A stretch of DNA of 64,000 nucleotides from Pseudomonas putida (GTDB taxonomy: Bacteria; Pseudomonadota; Gammaproteobacteria; Pseudomonadales; Pseudomonadaceae). Positions 34,864 through 42,500 of this stretch are shown here, in pieces; positions within the stretch are counted from its first letter, which is position 1, and each line of letters opens with the position of its first letter. The position numbers and the translations under genes are program-made. The stretch lies in contig NZ_JANHLK010000008.1 in NCBI RefSeq assembly GCF_028682635.1, positions 62,001 through 126,000 on the forward strand, written 5' to 3'. The notes under the pieces were generated by a model, which saw only the letters and a program-made list of their open reading frames with translations, did not search any database and was not told the origin of the DNA.

Positions 34864-36062
34864 TTGATTTCTGGCTCGCTGCAGGTCTGCTCCTTCTGGT
34901 GGCCCTGAGTTTTCTGCTGATCCCCGTTCTGCGTAGTCGTCGCGCCCAGCTCGAAGAGGATCGTACTGCCCTGAACGTGGCGCTGTATCAGGAGCGCGTG
35001 GCTGAGCTGCAGGTTCAGCAGGCGGAGGGCGTTCTCGATGCCGCGCAAATGGACGCAGGCCGCGCCGAAGCCGCCCGTGAATTGCTCGCCGACACCGAGG
35101 GCGTTGCCGCGCCGCGGGTATCGCGCCTGGGCAAACCGGCGCCGTTGCTGGCAGCGATTCTGGTCCCGGTGCTGGGCCTGGGCCTGTACCTGCATTTCGG
35201 TGCCAGCGACAAGGTCGAGCTGACCCGGGAATTCTCCCAGGCGCCGCAGTCGATGGAAGAGATGACCCAACGTCTGGAGCGCGCAGTCGCGGCGCAGCCG
35301 GATTCCGCCGAAGCCCTGTACTTCCTCGGTCGCACCTACATGACCCAGGATCGTCCGGGTGACGCGGCGAAGGTCTTCGAGCGCACCGTCAATCTCGCCG
35401 GGCGTCAGCCTGAACTGCTTGGGCAATGGGCGCAGGCCCAGTACTTCGCCGATGGCAAAAAGTGGTCGGACAAGGTCCAGGCCCTGACCGACGAAGCGCT
35501 GAAAGCCGATCCGAAGGAAGTCACCAGCCTTGGCCTGCTGGGCATCGCCGCCTTCGAAGGCCAGCGTTACCAGGAAGCGATCGATTACTGGAATCGCCTG
35601 CTGGAGCAACTGCCGCCGGAGGATCAATCCCGTGTCGCGCTGCAGGGTGGTATTGCCCGCGCCAGCGAGAAACTGGTGGCCAGCGGTGGCAAAGTGGCCG
35701 AGGCGCCAACGGCCAAGCCGGCAGCGCTGCTCAAGGTCCGGGTGGACCTGGCGCCCGACTTGAAAACCAAGGTGCAGCCGGGCGACAGCGTGTTCATCTT
35801 CGCCCGCGCCACCTCGGGCCCACCGGCGCCGTTGGCGGCCAAGCGCCTGACCGTGGCTGACCTGCCGGCCACCGTGGAACTGGGCGATGGCGATGCAATG
35901 ATGCCGCAGTTGAAACTGTCGAACTTCCCTGAAGTCCAACTGGTTGCGCGCATCTCCCGTGCCGGCCAACCGACGGCAGGCGAGTGGATCGGTCGCAGCC
36001 AGCCCCTGGCCAGCAGCACCACCGCGCCGCAACAACTGACCATCGACAGCCCGGATAAATAA
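34860..36062 (+). CDS. ccmI: CcmI, apocytochrome c chaperone with TPR domain
   Basis: A 400-residue protein with two N-terminal membrane segments (about 3-22 and 95-115) separated by a coiled-coil-like charged region. TPR-like repeats follow (about 140-260, [21 protein letters not shown]), and then a C-terminal beta-rich domain (about 285-395). CcmI binds the C-terminal helix of apocytochrome c and delivers it to the CcmF/H lyase. It is the last ccm gene; a lipoprotein gene follows after 28 bases. Confidence 0.94.
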   Translation: MIDFWLAAGLLLLVALSFLLIPVLRSRRAQLEEDRTALNVALYQERVAELQVQQAEGVLDAAQMDAGRAEAARELLADTEGVAAPRVSRLGKPAPLLAAILVPVLGLGLYLHFGASDKVELTREFSQAPQSMEEMTQRLERAVAAQPDSAEALYFLGRTYMTQDRPGDAAKVFERTVNLAGRQPELLGQWAQAQYFADGKKWSDKVQALTDEALKADPKEVTSLGLLGIAAFEGQRYQEAIDYWNRLLEQLPPEDQSRVALQGGIARASEKLVASGGKVAEAPTAKPAALLKVRVDLAPDLKTKVQPGDSVFIFARATSGPPAPLAAKRLTVADLPATVELGDGDAMMPQLKLSNFPEVQLVARISRAGQPTAGEWIGRSQPLASSTTAPQQLTIDSPDK

Positions 36063-36090
36063 GCCCGGATAAATAACAGGAAACGCCACC

Positions 36091-36498
36091 ATGACCGCCA
36101 TTGCTCGTATCACCCTGCTCAGCGTTGTTTTGGGGCTGAGCGCTTGTGCGGTCCAACGGCCACCCGAGCAGACGACCCCGCCACCGATCCCGCCGTCGCA
36201 GCCGAGTACCAAGCCGGCGCCGACGACGGTGCCGAGCAAGCCGACCACGCCGGCCAAACCGGCCAAGCCGTTGCCGCGCACCTCCGCGAGCTTTGCGCCG
36301 CCACCGGGGGGTAACAGTCATTGGGATCCGAAAATGGGTGTGTACGTGCTCGACGGTCAACCGAACACGTTCTACCGCCAGCGCACCTATTACCGTTGGG
36401 ATAACGGCTGGAGCCGCTCGATCAGCCCCAACGGGCCGTGGGAAGAGACGGACATCCAGGGCGTGCCGGGTGGTTTGGGACGGCAGTTCGGGCAGTAA
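36091..36498 (+). CDS. Proline-rich lipoprotein, function unknown
   Basis: A 135-residue protein with signal peptide and lipobox LSAC (C19), a Pro/Thr/Lys-rich tether (about 22-68) and a C-terminal 60-residue globular part rich in aromatics (MGVYVLDGQPNTFYRQRTYY, WDNGWSRSI). No enzyme motif was recognised. It is in line with the ccm operon and is followed by a clear terminator, so it is probably co-transcribed, but there is no known role in cytochrome maturation. Confidence 0.8.
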   Translation: MTAIARITLLSVVLGLSACAVQRPPEQTTPPPIPPSQPSTKPAPTTVPSKPTTPAKPAKPLPRTSASFAPPPGGNSHWDPKMGVYVLDGQPNTFYRQRTYYRWDNGWSRSISPNGPWEETDIQGVPGGLGRQFGQ

Positions 36499-36503
36499 CG
36501 CAA

Positions 36504-36530
36504 AAGGCGACCTTCGGGGTCGCCTTATTT
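36504..36530 (+). terminator. Rho-independent terminator after the ccm operon
   Basis: AAGGCGACC and GGTCGCCTT form a 9-bp stem around TTCGG, followed by ATTTGTG. It lies six bases after the lipoprotein stop. Confidence 0.85.
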
Positions 36531-36562
36531 GTGGGGCTGAGTCTGTTCTTGCAAGCAAAGTC

Positions 36563-36587
36563 AAAAGATCGCAGCCTGCGGCAGCTC
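36563..36587. repeat. Half copy of the gatcgcagcctgcggcagc repeat
   Basis: AAAAGATCGCAGCCTGCGGC followed by AGCTC is only the left arm of the inverted repeat found intact at 3778. It is cut off right before the phnM relic, suggesting a deletion junction here. Confidence 0.7.
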
Positions 36588-36596
36588 AAGGATTAA

Positions 36597-36752
36597 GCCC
36601 GGCCACACTATTGGCGGCACACCCGTTCAATGGTGATGGACCACTCGCCGGGCCAGCGCCAGATCGTGCAGGGATCCAGGTACCGTGAGTGCTTCATGGC
36701 CACCGGGCTCTCTGATCGCGACAAGAAAACTAACCGGTGGTCCAGCAAGTAG
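36597..36752 (+). pseudogene. phnM: Relic of phnM (C-P lyase pathway phosphohydrolase), C-terminal part
   Basis: In the frame ending at TAG 36750-36752 the translation contains MVMDHSPGQRQ, then SRYRECFMATGLSD. This matches the conserved PhnM region with LMDHxPGQRQ and a following xYxxYxGxxGLSD. Only about 50 codons remain; the metal-binding N-terminal parts and the C-terminal region after GLSD are gone. In complete phn operons phnN often follows phnM, as it does here after 25 bases, so this is a decayed piece of a lost phosphonate-degradation cluster. Confidence 0.72.
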
Positions 36753-36777
36753 GGCGACTAGCGAAGAGGGTGATTGG

Positions 36778-37344
36778 ATGTCAGGTAGATTGATCTATCT
36801 CATCGGGCCTTCGGGCTCGGGCAAGGACAGCCTGCTCGATGCCGCGCGAACACGTTTGGCCGAGCGAGGCTGCCGTATCGTGCGGCGGGTCATTACGCGA
36901 TCGGCGGAAGCCGTTGGCGAAGCGGCGTTGGGGGTCAGTCCTGAGCAGTTCATAGAGATGGAGGCCCAGGGCGCGTTTGCCCTGAGCTGGCACGCCAATG
37001 GCCTGACCTATGGCATTCCACGTGAAATCGACGACTGGCTGGCTGCCGGGCAGGACGTGCTGGTGAACGGCTCGCGGGGGCACCTGCACGATACTCGCGA
37101 GCATTATCCGAACGTGGTGGCGGTGTTGCTGACTGTGGACGAGGCTGTGTTGCGCCAGCGCTTGCTGGCGCGGGGTCGTGAGTCCGTGGCCGAGATCGAC
37201 CAGCGCCTGGCGCGCAATGCCCGTTTCAGTGAGCGCCTGCTGGCCGATGATCCATCAGTGCACGTGCTCGACAACTCCGGGTCACTGGAGCGCACCGTCG
37301 AGCGACTATTGGCCTGCCTCGACGAGCCCGGCGCATGCGCCTGA
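36778..37344 (+). CDS. phnN: PhnN, ribose 1,5-bisphosphate phosphokinase
   Basis: The 188-residue protein has P-loop GPSGSGKDSL near the N-terminus and a guanylate-kinase-like fold, with family sequences RVITRSAEA, FALSWHANGLTYGIP and NGSRGHLHDTREHYPNVV. PhnN makes PRPP from ribose 1,5-bisphosphate in phosphonate breakdown. The ATG at 36778 was chosen because it places the P-loop at residue 9; a longer frame from 36685 would read through the phnM relic. The gene looks intact and of normal length although the rest of the phn cluster is missing here. Confidence 0.9.
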   Translation: MSGRLIYLIGPSGSGKDSLLDAARTRLAERGCRIVRRVITRSAEAVGEAALGVSPEQFIEMEAQGAFALSWHANGLTYGIPREIDDWLAAGQDVLVNGSRGHLHDTREHYPNVVAVLLTVDEAVLRQRLLARGRESVAEIDQRLARNARFSERLLADDPSVHVLDNSGSLERTVERLLACLDEPGACA

Positions 37345-37402
37345 CCGGGATGCGTGACAACCACGCTCCGGTCAAAGCAGGCGCTGGCAAAACCTGCGAT
37401 CC

Positions 37403-37519
37403 GTGAAGTTGCCCGGCTATGTGATCCAGCGCATTGACCGTTATGTGCGCGAGCACAATGTCAAAAGCCGTTCGTCGTTCCTCGCGGATGCGGCGATGGA
37501 GAAGCTGGTTCGTAATTGA
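37403..37519 (+). pseudogene. C-terminal relic of a HicB-type antitoxin
   Basis: The 38 codons ending at TGA 37517-37519 read VKLPGYVIQRIDRYVREHNV followed by SRSSFLADAAMEKL. This is the ribbon-helix-helix-like C-terminal segment of HicB-family antitoxins (xxLPxxLLxxIDxYVxxHxxxRSxFL). The N-terminal HicB domain and a HicA toxin gene are absent on either side. It is too short to be a complete HicB, and no ribosome site precedes the GTG, so it is probably a remnant. Confidence 0.65.
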
Positions 37520-37572
37520 CAGTTACATCGCCTTGGCGGGCAAACCGACTTGCCCGCCTGGCGCATGAGTCG

Positions 37573-38778
37573 TTATGCCGTCGCCAGCGAAGCCTTCTGT
37601 GAAACACTGAGGAACCGCAACAACGCCACCAGGGGAAACGCACTGCCCACGATCACGATCCACAACCAGCCACCGTGCTCATACACCGCACTGGCCACGG
37701 ATGAGCCAAACGCGCCGCCGATGAAGATGCTGGTCATGTACAAGGCATTCAGGCGGCTGCGGCTCTTGGCGTCCAGGGCATAGACCGCGCGTTGACCGAG
37801 GACCATGTTCATTTGCACGCAGAAGTCCAGGACCACGCCGGTCACTGCCAGGCCGATCACGCTGTAGGCCGGGTGGATGAAGGCGGGCAGAAAGCTCAGG
37901 CTGGCAAACAGCAGGGCCAGCAATGACGCACTGCGGGTATGCCCGGCGTCGGCCAGGCGTCCGGCGATAGGCGCGGCAATGGCGCCGATAGCGCCGACCA
38001 GGGCGAAAATCGCGATCTGGCTTTGCGACAGGCCATGATTGCGCGCCAGTTCCAGCGGCACGGCGGTCCAGAACAGGCTGAAGGTGGCGAACATGCAGCC
38101 TTGGTAAAACGCCCGTTGGCGCAACACCGGTTGTTGGCGCAGCAGCGTCCAGAGCGAACCCAGCAACTGGCCGTAGGACGCGCTGTGGTCAGGCTGGCGC
38201 TTGGGGATGGTCAGCGCCAGCACGATGCTGATCGCCGCCATCAACAGTGCGGCAATGACAAACATTGCCCGCCAACCGAAATGATCGGCCACCACGCTGG
38301 ACACCGGTCGCGCCAGCAAAATCCCCAGCAACAAGCCACCCATGATCCCGCCGACCACGCGGCCGCGAGATTCTTCCGGCGCGAGGTGCGCGGCCAGTGG
38401 AATCAGGATCTGCACCGACACCGAGCTGAAACCCACCAGCAGCGAAATCAGCAAAAACACGTTCGGCTGATCGGTGAACGCCGCGCCCAGCAGGCTGGCA
38501 ATCGCCACCAGGGTGGTGATGATCATCAGCCGGCGGTTTTCCAGCAGGTCACCCAGGGGTACGAGGAAGAACAGGCCCAGGGCATAGCCGATCTGGGTCA
38601 GCGACACGATCAGGCTGGCCATGGTGCTGGTCAGGCCGATGTCCGGTGCGATCAGCCCAATGATTGGCTGCGCATAGTAGATGTTGGCGACGATCGCACC
38701 GCAGCAGAAGGCGAACAGCAGCACCATGCCTCGGGTCATTGTCGCGGTGCCGTGGGGCACCTGAGTCGCTGGGGTCAT
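37573..38778 (-). CDS. MFS transporter (drug/metabolite efflux type)
   Basis: A 401-residue protein with 12 hydrophobic segments. The first loop between TM2 and TM3 holds the MFS signature-like LGLFFLVPLGDLLENRRLM, and TM1 contains FAFCCGAIVANIYYAQPIIG. It resembles the YgaY/YnfM-like branch of the major facilitator superfamily. The substrate cannot be told from sequence. The gene stands alone and faces away from the lipoprotein gene across a 208-base gap. Confidence 0.88.
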   Translation of the reverse strand: MTPATQVPHGTATMTRGMVLLFAFCCGAIVANIYYAQPIIGLIAPDIGLTSTMASLIVSLTQIGYALGLFFLVPLGDLLENRRLMIITTLVAIASLLGAAFTDQPNVFLLISLLVGFSSVSVQILIPLAAHLAPEESRGRVVGGIMGGLLLGILLARPVSSVVADHFGWRAMFVIAALLMAAISIVLALTIPKRQPDHSASYGQLLGSLWTLLRQQPVLRQRAFYQGCMFATFSLFWTAVPLELARNHGLSQSQIAIFALVGAIGAIAAPIAGRLADAGHTRSASLLALLFASLSFLPAFIHPAYSVIGLAVTGVVLDFCVQMNMVLGQRAVYALDAKSRSRLNALYMTSIFIGGAFGSSVASAVYEHGGWLWIVIVGSAFPLVALLRFLSVSQKASLATA

Positions 38779-38986
38779 AACGTGTCTCGTTGAACAGAAG
38801 GGAATGCGCGCAGGCTAAAGGCTTGACCGCAACGGTGGAAGAGAGTTTGGACTGATAGTAATCATGCCATGGCGTAATGATTGCCAGCGGTTGACCGACC
38901 ATCCGAAGAAACACCCGCTTTGCCCTGACAGCTAGAATCTACAGGGGGATCACTTCAACGTGTCCTTACAAAGCGGGAGTATCACG

Positions 38987-39430
38987 ATGAAAATCGTATC
39001 TTCGCTAGCGTTGGTGGTAGCGGTTGGGTCGATCTTCGGGTGCTCGACAGTACCTGACAGCCAGGTCACCAACGTTCCCCTGAACGCTACTTCCATCAAT
39101 GCCGGGAACATCGCCCGGCCCATCATGATGTCCGACGGTAAAGCAACGGTGTTCTGGTTCGCGGTCAGTGGCGAAAGCATGGGAAGTGCTTTGCCGGGCC
39201 GTCTGGAGGCCTATATCTATTCGGGAAGCTGCGCGAGCCTGGGTGCGAAACCGGCCTATGCCATGAACGACGGTCCGAATGCGCGGTTCTATTCGCAGGC
39301 GTCGCACCAGTATTTCTGGAAGAGTGCACCGGTCGCCGTGGAAACGCTGCGAGCGGGCGGTTATGCCCTGGTCGTGCGTGAAAGCCCGGCCGATGGTCAC
39401 CAGGCTATTTTCTGCGGCAACCTGAGCTAG
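38987..39430 (+). CDS. Small lipoprotein, function unknown
   Basis: A 147-residue protein with lipoprotein signal MKIVSSLALVVAVGSIFGC (C19). The mature part is about 128 residues, rich in Gly/Ala/Ser, with a probable disulfide pair (SGSCASLG and IFCGN). ATG at 38987 is preceded by GGGAG; an in-frame GTG at 38960 would spoil the signal peptide. No family was recognised. It is monocistronic and faces sbp, with a shared inverted repeat between the two stops. Confidence 0.75.
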   Translation: MKIVSSLALVVAVGSIFGCSTVPDSQVTNVPLNATSINAGNIARPIMMSDGKATVFWFAVSGESMGSALPGRLEAYIYSGSCASLGAKPAYAMNDGPNARFYSQASHQYFWKSAPVAVETLRAGGYALVVRESPADGHQAIFCGNLS

Positions 39431-39437
39431 CGCCACA

Positions 39438-39525
39438 CCCCTGTAGGAGCTGCCGCAGGCTGCGATCTTTTGACTTTTATTTTTCAAGATCAAAAGATCG
39501 CAGCCTGCGGCAGCTCCTACAGGGG
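39438..39525. terminator. Long inverted repeat acting as likely bidirectional terminator
   Basis: Perfect arms of about 34 bases (CCCCTGTAGGAGCTGCCGCA... with GATCTTTT at the inner end, and its complement) surround a 19-base AT-rich loop. It sits between the convergent lipoprotein gene and sbp. Orientation is reversed relative to the copy at 3778: the CCTACAGGGG ends are outside. Confidence 0.8.
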
Positions 39526-39532
39526 ATTGTGG

Positions 39533-40528
39533 TTACTGGGCGTAAATCTGGTCGAAAACCCCACCATCATTGAAGTGGGTTTTCTGCACGGTGCGCCAGT
39601 CACCGAAGGTTTTCTCCACCGACAGGAAGTCCACTTTCGGGAAGCGGTCGGTGTACTTGGCCAGCACGGCCGGGTCACGTGGACGCAGGTAGTTGGCGGC
39701 AGCGATCTCCTGGCCTTCTGGCGACCACAGGTACTTCAGGTATTCCTCGGCGGCGGCGCGGGTGCCTTTCTTGTCGACGGTCTTGTCGACCACCGACACC
39801 GGTGGCTCGGCTTCGGCGGAGACGCTTGGGTAAATCACTTCGAACTGATCGCGGCCAAACTCACGGGCGATCATTTCCGCTTCGTTTTCGAAGGTCACCA
39901 GCACGTCGCCGATCTGGTTGGTCATGAAGGTCGTCGTGGCGGCGCGGCCACCGGTATCGAGCACCGGCGCTTGCTTGAACAGCTTGCCGACGAAGTCCTT
40001 GGCCTTGTTCTCGTCGCCGCCGTTTTTCAGTACATAGCCCCAGGCCGACAGGTAGGTGTAGCGGCCGTTACCCGAGGTTTTCGGGTTTGGCACGATGACC
40101 TGCACGCCGTCCTTGAGCAGGTCGGGCCAGTCCTTCAGGGCTTTCGGGTTGCCTTTGCGGACGATGAATACGGTGGCCGAGGTGAACGGCGCGCTGTTGT
40201 TCGGCAGGCGGGTTACCCAGTTGTCCGGGATCAGTTTGCCGTTATCGGCCAGGGCGTTGATGTCGGTGGCCATATTCATGGTGATCACGTCAGCGGGCAG
40301 GCCATCGATGACCGAACGCGCCTGTTTGCTGGAGCCACCGAAGGACATCTGCAGGGTGATGTTTTCGTTGTGTTCGGCTTGCCAGTGTTTCTGGAACGCA
40401 GTGTTGTAGTCCTTGTAGAAATCGCGCATCACGTCGTAGGAAACATTGAGCAGGGTCGGTGCGGCATGAGCCACGCTGGACAGTGCCAGGCCAGCGGCCA
40501 GTAGTGAGGCGCCAAAGAGTTTTTTCAC
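39533..40528 (-). CDS. sbp: Sulfate ABC transporter periplasmic binding protein
   Basis: The 331-residue protein has a 22-residue signal peptide ending SVAHA and the sulfate-binding family sequences LLNVSYDVMRDFYKDYN, MSFGGSSKQARSVIDGLPADVITM and SGNGRYTYLSAWGY. It captures sulfate or thiosulfate for CysTWA uptake; those permease genes are not in the window. No operon partner follows. The leader up to 40632 has no other gene; a promoter was not certain. Confidence 0.93.
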   Translation of the reverse strand: MKKLFGASLLAAGLALSSVAHAAPTLLNVSYDVMRDFYKDYNTAFQKHWQAEHNENITLQMSFGGSSKQARSVIDGLPADVITMNMATDINALADNGKLIPDNWVTRLPNNSAPFTSATVFIVRKGNPKALKDWPDLLKDGVQVIVPNPKTSGNGRYTYLSAWGYVLKNGGDENKAKDFVGKLFKQAPVLDTGGRAATTTFMTNQIGDVLVTFENEAEMIAREFGRDQFEVIYPSVSAEAEPPVSVVDKTVDKKGTRAAAEEYLKYLWSPEGQEIAAANYLRPRDPAVLAKYTDRFPKVDFLSVEKTFGDWRTVQKTHFNDGGVFDQIYAQ

Positions 40529-40632
40529 TGCGAATTCCTTGTTCGAGAAGATGTTTTTATTAAAAAACAGGCAATTTGCCAGCGACTATAGCCGGGCTCG
40601 CATAGTCGTTTAAAGATTAAAAAGCTCTTTGC

Positions 40633-41475
40633 TTATTCTATTTTCTTGAACAAGGCGTTGCCGCAGCGAGAGCAGAACGCGGCGCCGTGTTCATGGCTGT
40701 TTTTCTTGCACACCGGGCAGTCAGTTTGCAACTGTTCGCCACGCATGGCATTGGCCAGTTCGGCGGTGAAAATACCGGTCGGCACGGCGATGATCGAGTA
40801 ACCGGTGATCATCACCAGCGAGGAAATCACCTGGCCCAAAGGCGTCTTCGGCACGATGTCGCCAAAGCCCACGGTGGTCAGCGTCACGATCGCCCAATAG
40901 ATGCCCTTGGGAATGCTGGTGAAGCCGTGTTCCGGGCCTTCGATCACGTACATCAAGGTGCCGAACACCGTCACCAGGGTGCAGACACTCACCAGGAACA
41001 CGACGATTTTCTGCTTGCTGCCGCGTAGGGCGGACATCAGGTAGTTGGCTTGCTTCAGGTAAGGGCTCAACTTGAGCACGCGGAAAATCCGCAGCATCCG
41101 GATGATCCGGATAATCAACAGGTACTGCGCATCGGCGTAATACAGCGCGAGGATGCCGGGTACGATCGCCAGCAGATCCACCAGGCCGTAAAAGCTGAAG
41201 GCGTAGCGCAGGGGCTTGGGCGAACAGTACAGGCGCAGGCCATATTCGATGGCGAAAATGACGGTGAAACCCCACTCGATATACGCCAGCACGTCGGCGT
41301 AGTTGCGGTGAACGGTGTCGATGCTGTCGAGCATCACGATCACCAGGCTGGCGAGGATGATCAACAGCAGAATGCCGTCGAAGCGCCGACCCGCCTTGGT
41401 GTCGCTCTGGAAAATCATGACGTAGAGGTCTTCACGCCAGTTTTTGCTGCTGTCCATGGATAACGCCTGACTCAA
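40633..41475 (-). CDS. Voltage-gated-type potassium channel with C-terminal zinc ribbon
   Basis: The 280-residue protein has six hydrophobic segments: an S4-like helix with regularly spaced arginines (LLIIRIIRMLRIFRVLKL), then the pore with selectivity filter TTVGFGDIVP. This fits the ion_trans/Kch family. The C-terminus CPVCKKNSHEHGAAFCSRCG holds two CxxC pairs, a small zinc ribbon not present in most channels of this type. The gene follows the urea-channel gene in the same direction with three bases between, so the two may be co-transcribed. Confidence 0.9.
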   Translation of the reverse strand: MSQALSMDSSKNWREDLYVMIFQSDTKAGRRFDGILLLIILASLVIVMLDSIDTVHRNYADVLAYIEWGFTVIFAIEYGLRLYCSPKPLRYAFSFYGLVDLLAIVPGILALYYADAQYLLIIRIIRMLRIFRVLKLSPYLKQANYLMSALRGSKQKIVVFLVSVCTLVTVFGTLMYVIEGPEHGFTSIPKGIYWAIVTLTTVGFGDIVPKTPLGQVISSLVMITGYSIIAVPTGIFTAELANAMRGEQLQTDCPVCKKNSHEHGAAFCSRCGNALFKKIE

Positions 41476-41478
41476 TGA

Positions 41479-42393
41479 TCAGCGCAGCCTAGGTTGATTC
41501 TCCCCAGGAGCGCAAGACGCACTGGCGCCCCGCGCTTTGCCGAGCACTTGAGCCGCCGTACGGATCAGCCAGCCGGCGAGGATGAACGGCGCAGTCAGGG
41601 TGGGCAGGCCGATAGCGGCAAACATCGGCGTCAGCAGCAGCGCTGCGGCGATACCGAGCAGTGGCAGCCACGGCTGCTGGCGCTGCGTGCTGAAGGCGAG
41701 GGCGGCGAGCACGGCGTTATAGCCACCCAGGCCCAGCAGTGCGGTGTAGAAGTCGTGGTGCAGCAGACTCCAGCCCATGCCCGCGACAGACGCCAGCAAC
41801 GCCCAGCAGAAGGCGCGACGATCGGCGATCAGCAAACCGGCGGCAATCATTGCCCCGGCCAGCGGATGACCGAGGAACATCACCTGACCGAGGCCCTTGA
41901 GCGGGGCGGCGAGCATGTTCAGTGTGCTGACCTCGATCAAATGCGCCTCGGTCGAGGGCGTGGCGAAGCACAACAGTACCCAGCTCAACACGACGAATGG
42001 CGTGGTGTACGCGGGGAGGTATTGGCTGAACCGCACGCGTTTTAGCCATTGTTGAGTGATCATCGCACTCAGGCCGCCGGCGGCCAGAATCAGCGGTGGC
42101 ATCATCGCCGACCAGGGGAAGTACAGGCTCAGCAGCAGGCCGAGCAACACGCCGTTGTAGCTGAACAGCCCGGCCTGACGATCAGCCTTGGCATAGTTGC
42201 GACGTTGCGCGGTGAGCAACCCGGCGACACCGCCGAGCAACGCTCCGCCGAGCAGGGCCGGGGCGGTGAACAGGATGGCCGACAGGATCAGCAAACCGCA
42301 CAGCGGATTGCGCTGGAGGAATATCTGGCTGAAGCCGTTGAGCAAGGCTTCGGCCCAGTCGGGGCAGTGGGTGTTGAAGTGGTTGGCAGGCAT
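41479..42393 (-). CDS. Urea transporter (UT family)
   Basis: A roughly 304-residue membrane protein with about ten hydrophobic segments. UT-family sequences occur in both halves: GFSQIFLQRNPLCGLLIL / LFSYNGVLLGLLLSLYF, and LGQVMFLGHPLAGAMIAAGL / LLGLGGYNAVLAALAF. The duplicated NGVL and NAVL motifs line the pore in known UT channels. ATG at 42393 was preferred over a TTG at 42411, although neither has a clear ribosome site. It would supply urea to urease or carry other small amides; no urease gene is in the window. Confidence 0.82.
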   Translation of the reverse strand: MPANHFNTHCPDWAEALLNGFSQIFLQRNPLCGLLILSAILFTAPALLGGALLGGVAGLLTAQRRNYAKADRQAGLFSYNGVLLGLLLSLYFPWSAMMPPLILAAGGLSAMITQQWLKRVRFSQYLPAYTTPFVVLSWVLLCFATPSTEAHLIEVSTLNMLAAPLKGLGQVMFLGHPLAGAMIAAGLLIADRRAFCWALLASVAGMGWSLLHHDFYTALLGLGGYNAVLAALAFSTQRQQPWLPLLGIAAALLLTPMFAAIGLPTLTAPFILAGWLIRTAAQVLGKARGASASCAPGENQPRLR

Positions 42394-42428
42394 TTTAATT
42401 CTGTGAGTCAAAGGGACCGAGTCGCCTA

Positions 42429-42483
42429 CATCGCCAGCAGGCTGGCTCCCACACCCAATGTGGGAGCCAGCCTGCTGGCGATG
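42429..42483. repeat. REP doublet (catcgccagcaggctggctc family)
   Basis: CATCGCCAGCAGGCTGGCTC and its complement lie head to head with a spacer of only about five bases, forming a near-perfect long palindrome. It separates the urea-channel gene from the end of pyk. Confidence 0.85.
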
Positions 42484-42500
42484 AGGCCGGTATGGGCGCT

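Noticed and set aside
36146..36688. Arg-rich open frame overlapping the ccm-linked lipoprotein gene
   Set aside because: Alternative frame of the lipoprotein gene that runs through its terminator; the lipobox frame is the real one.
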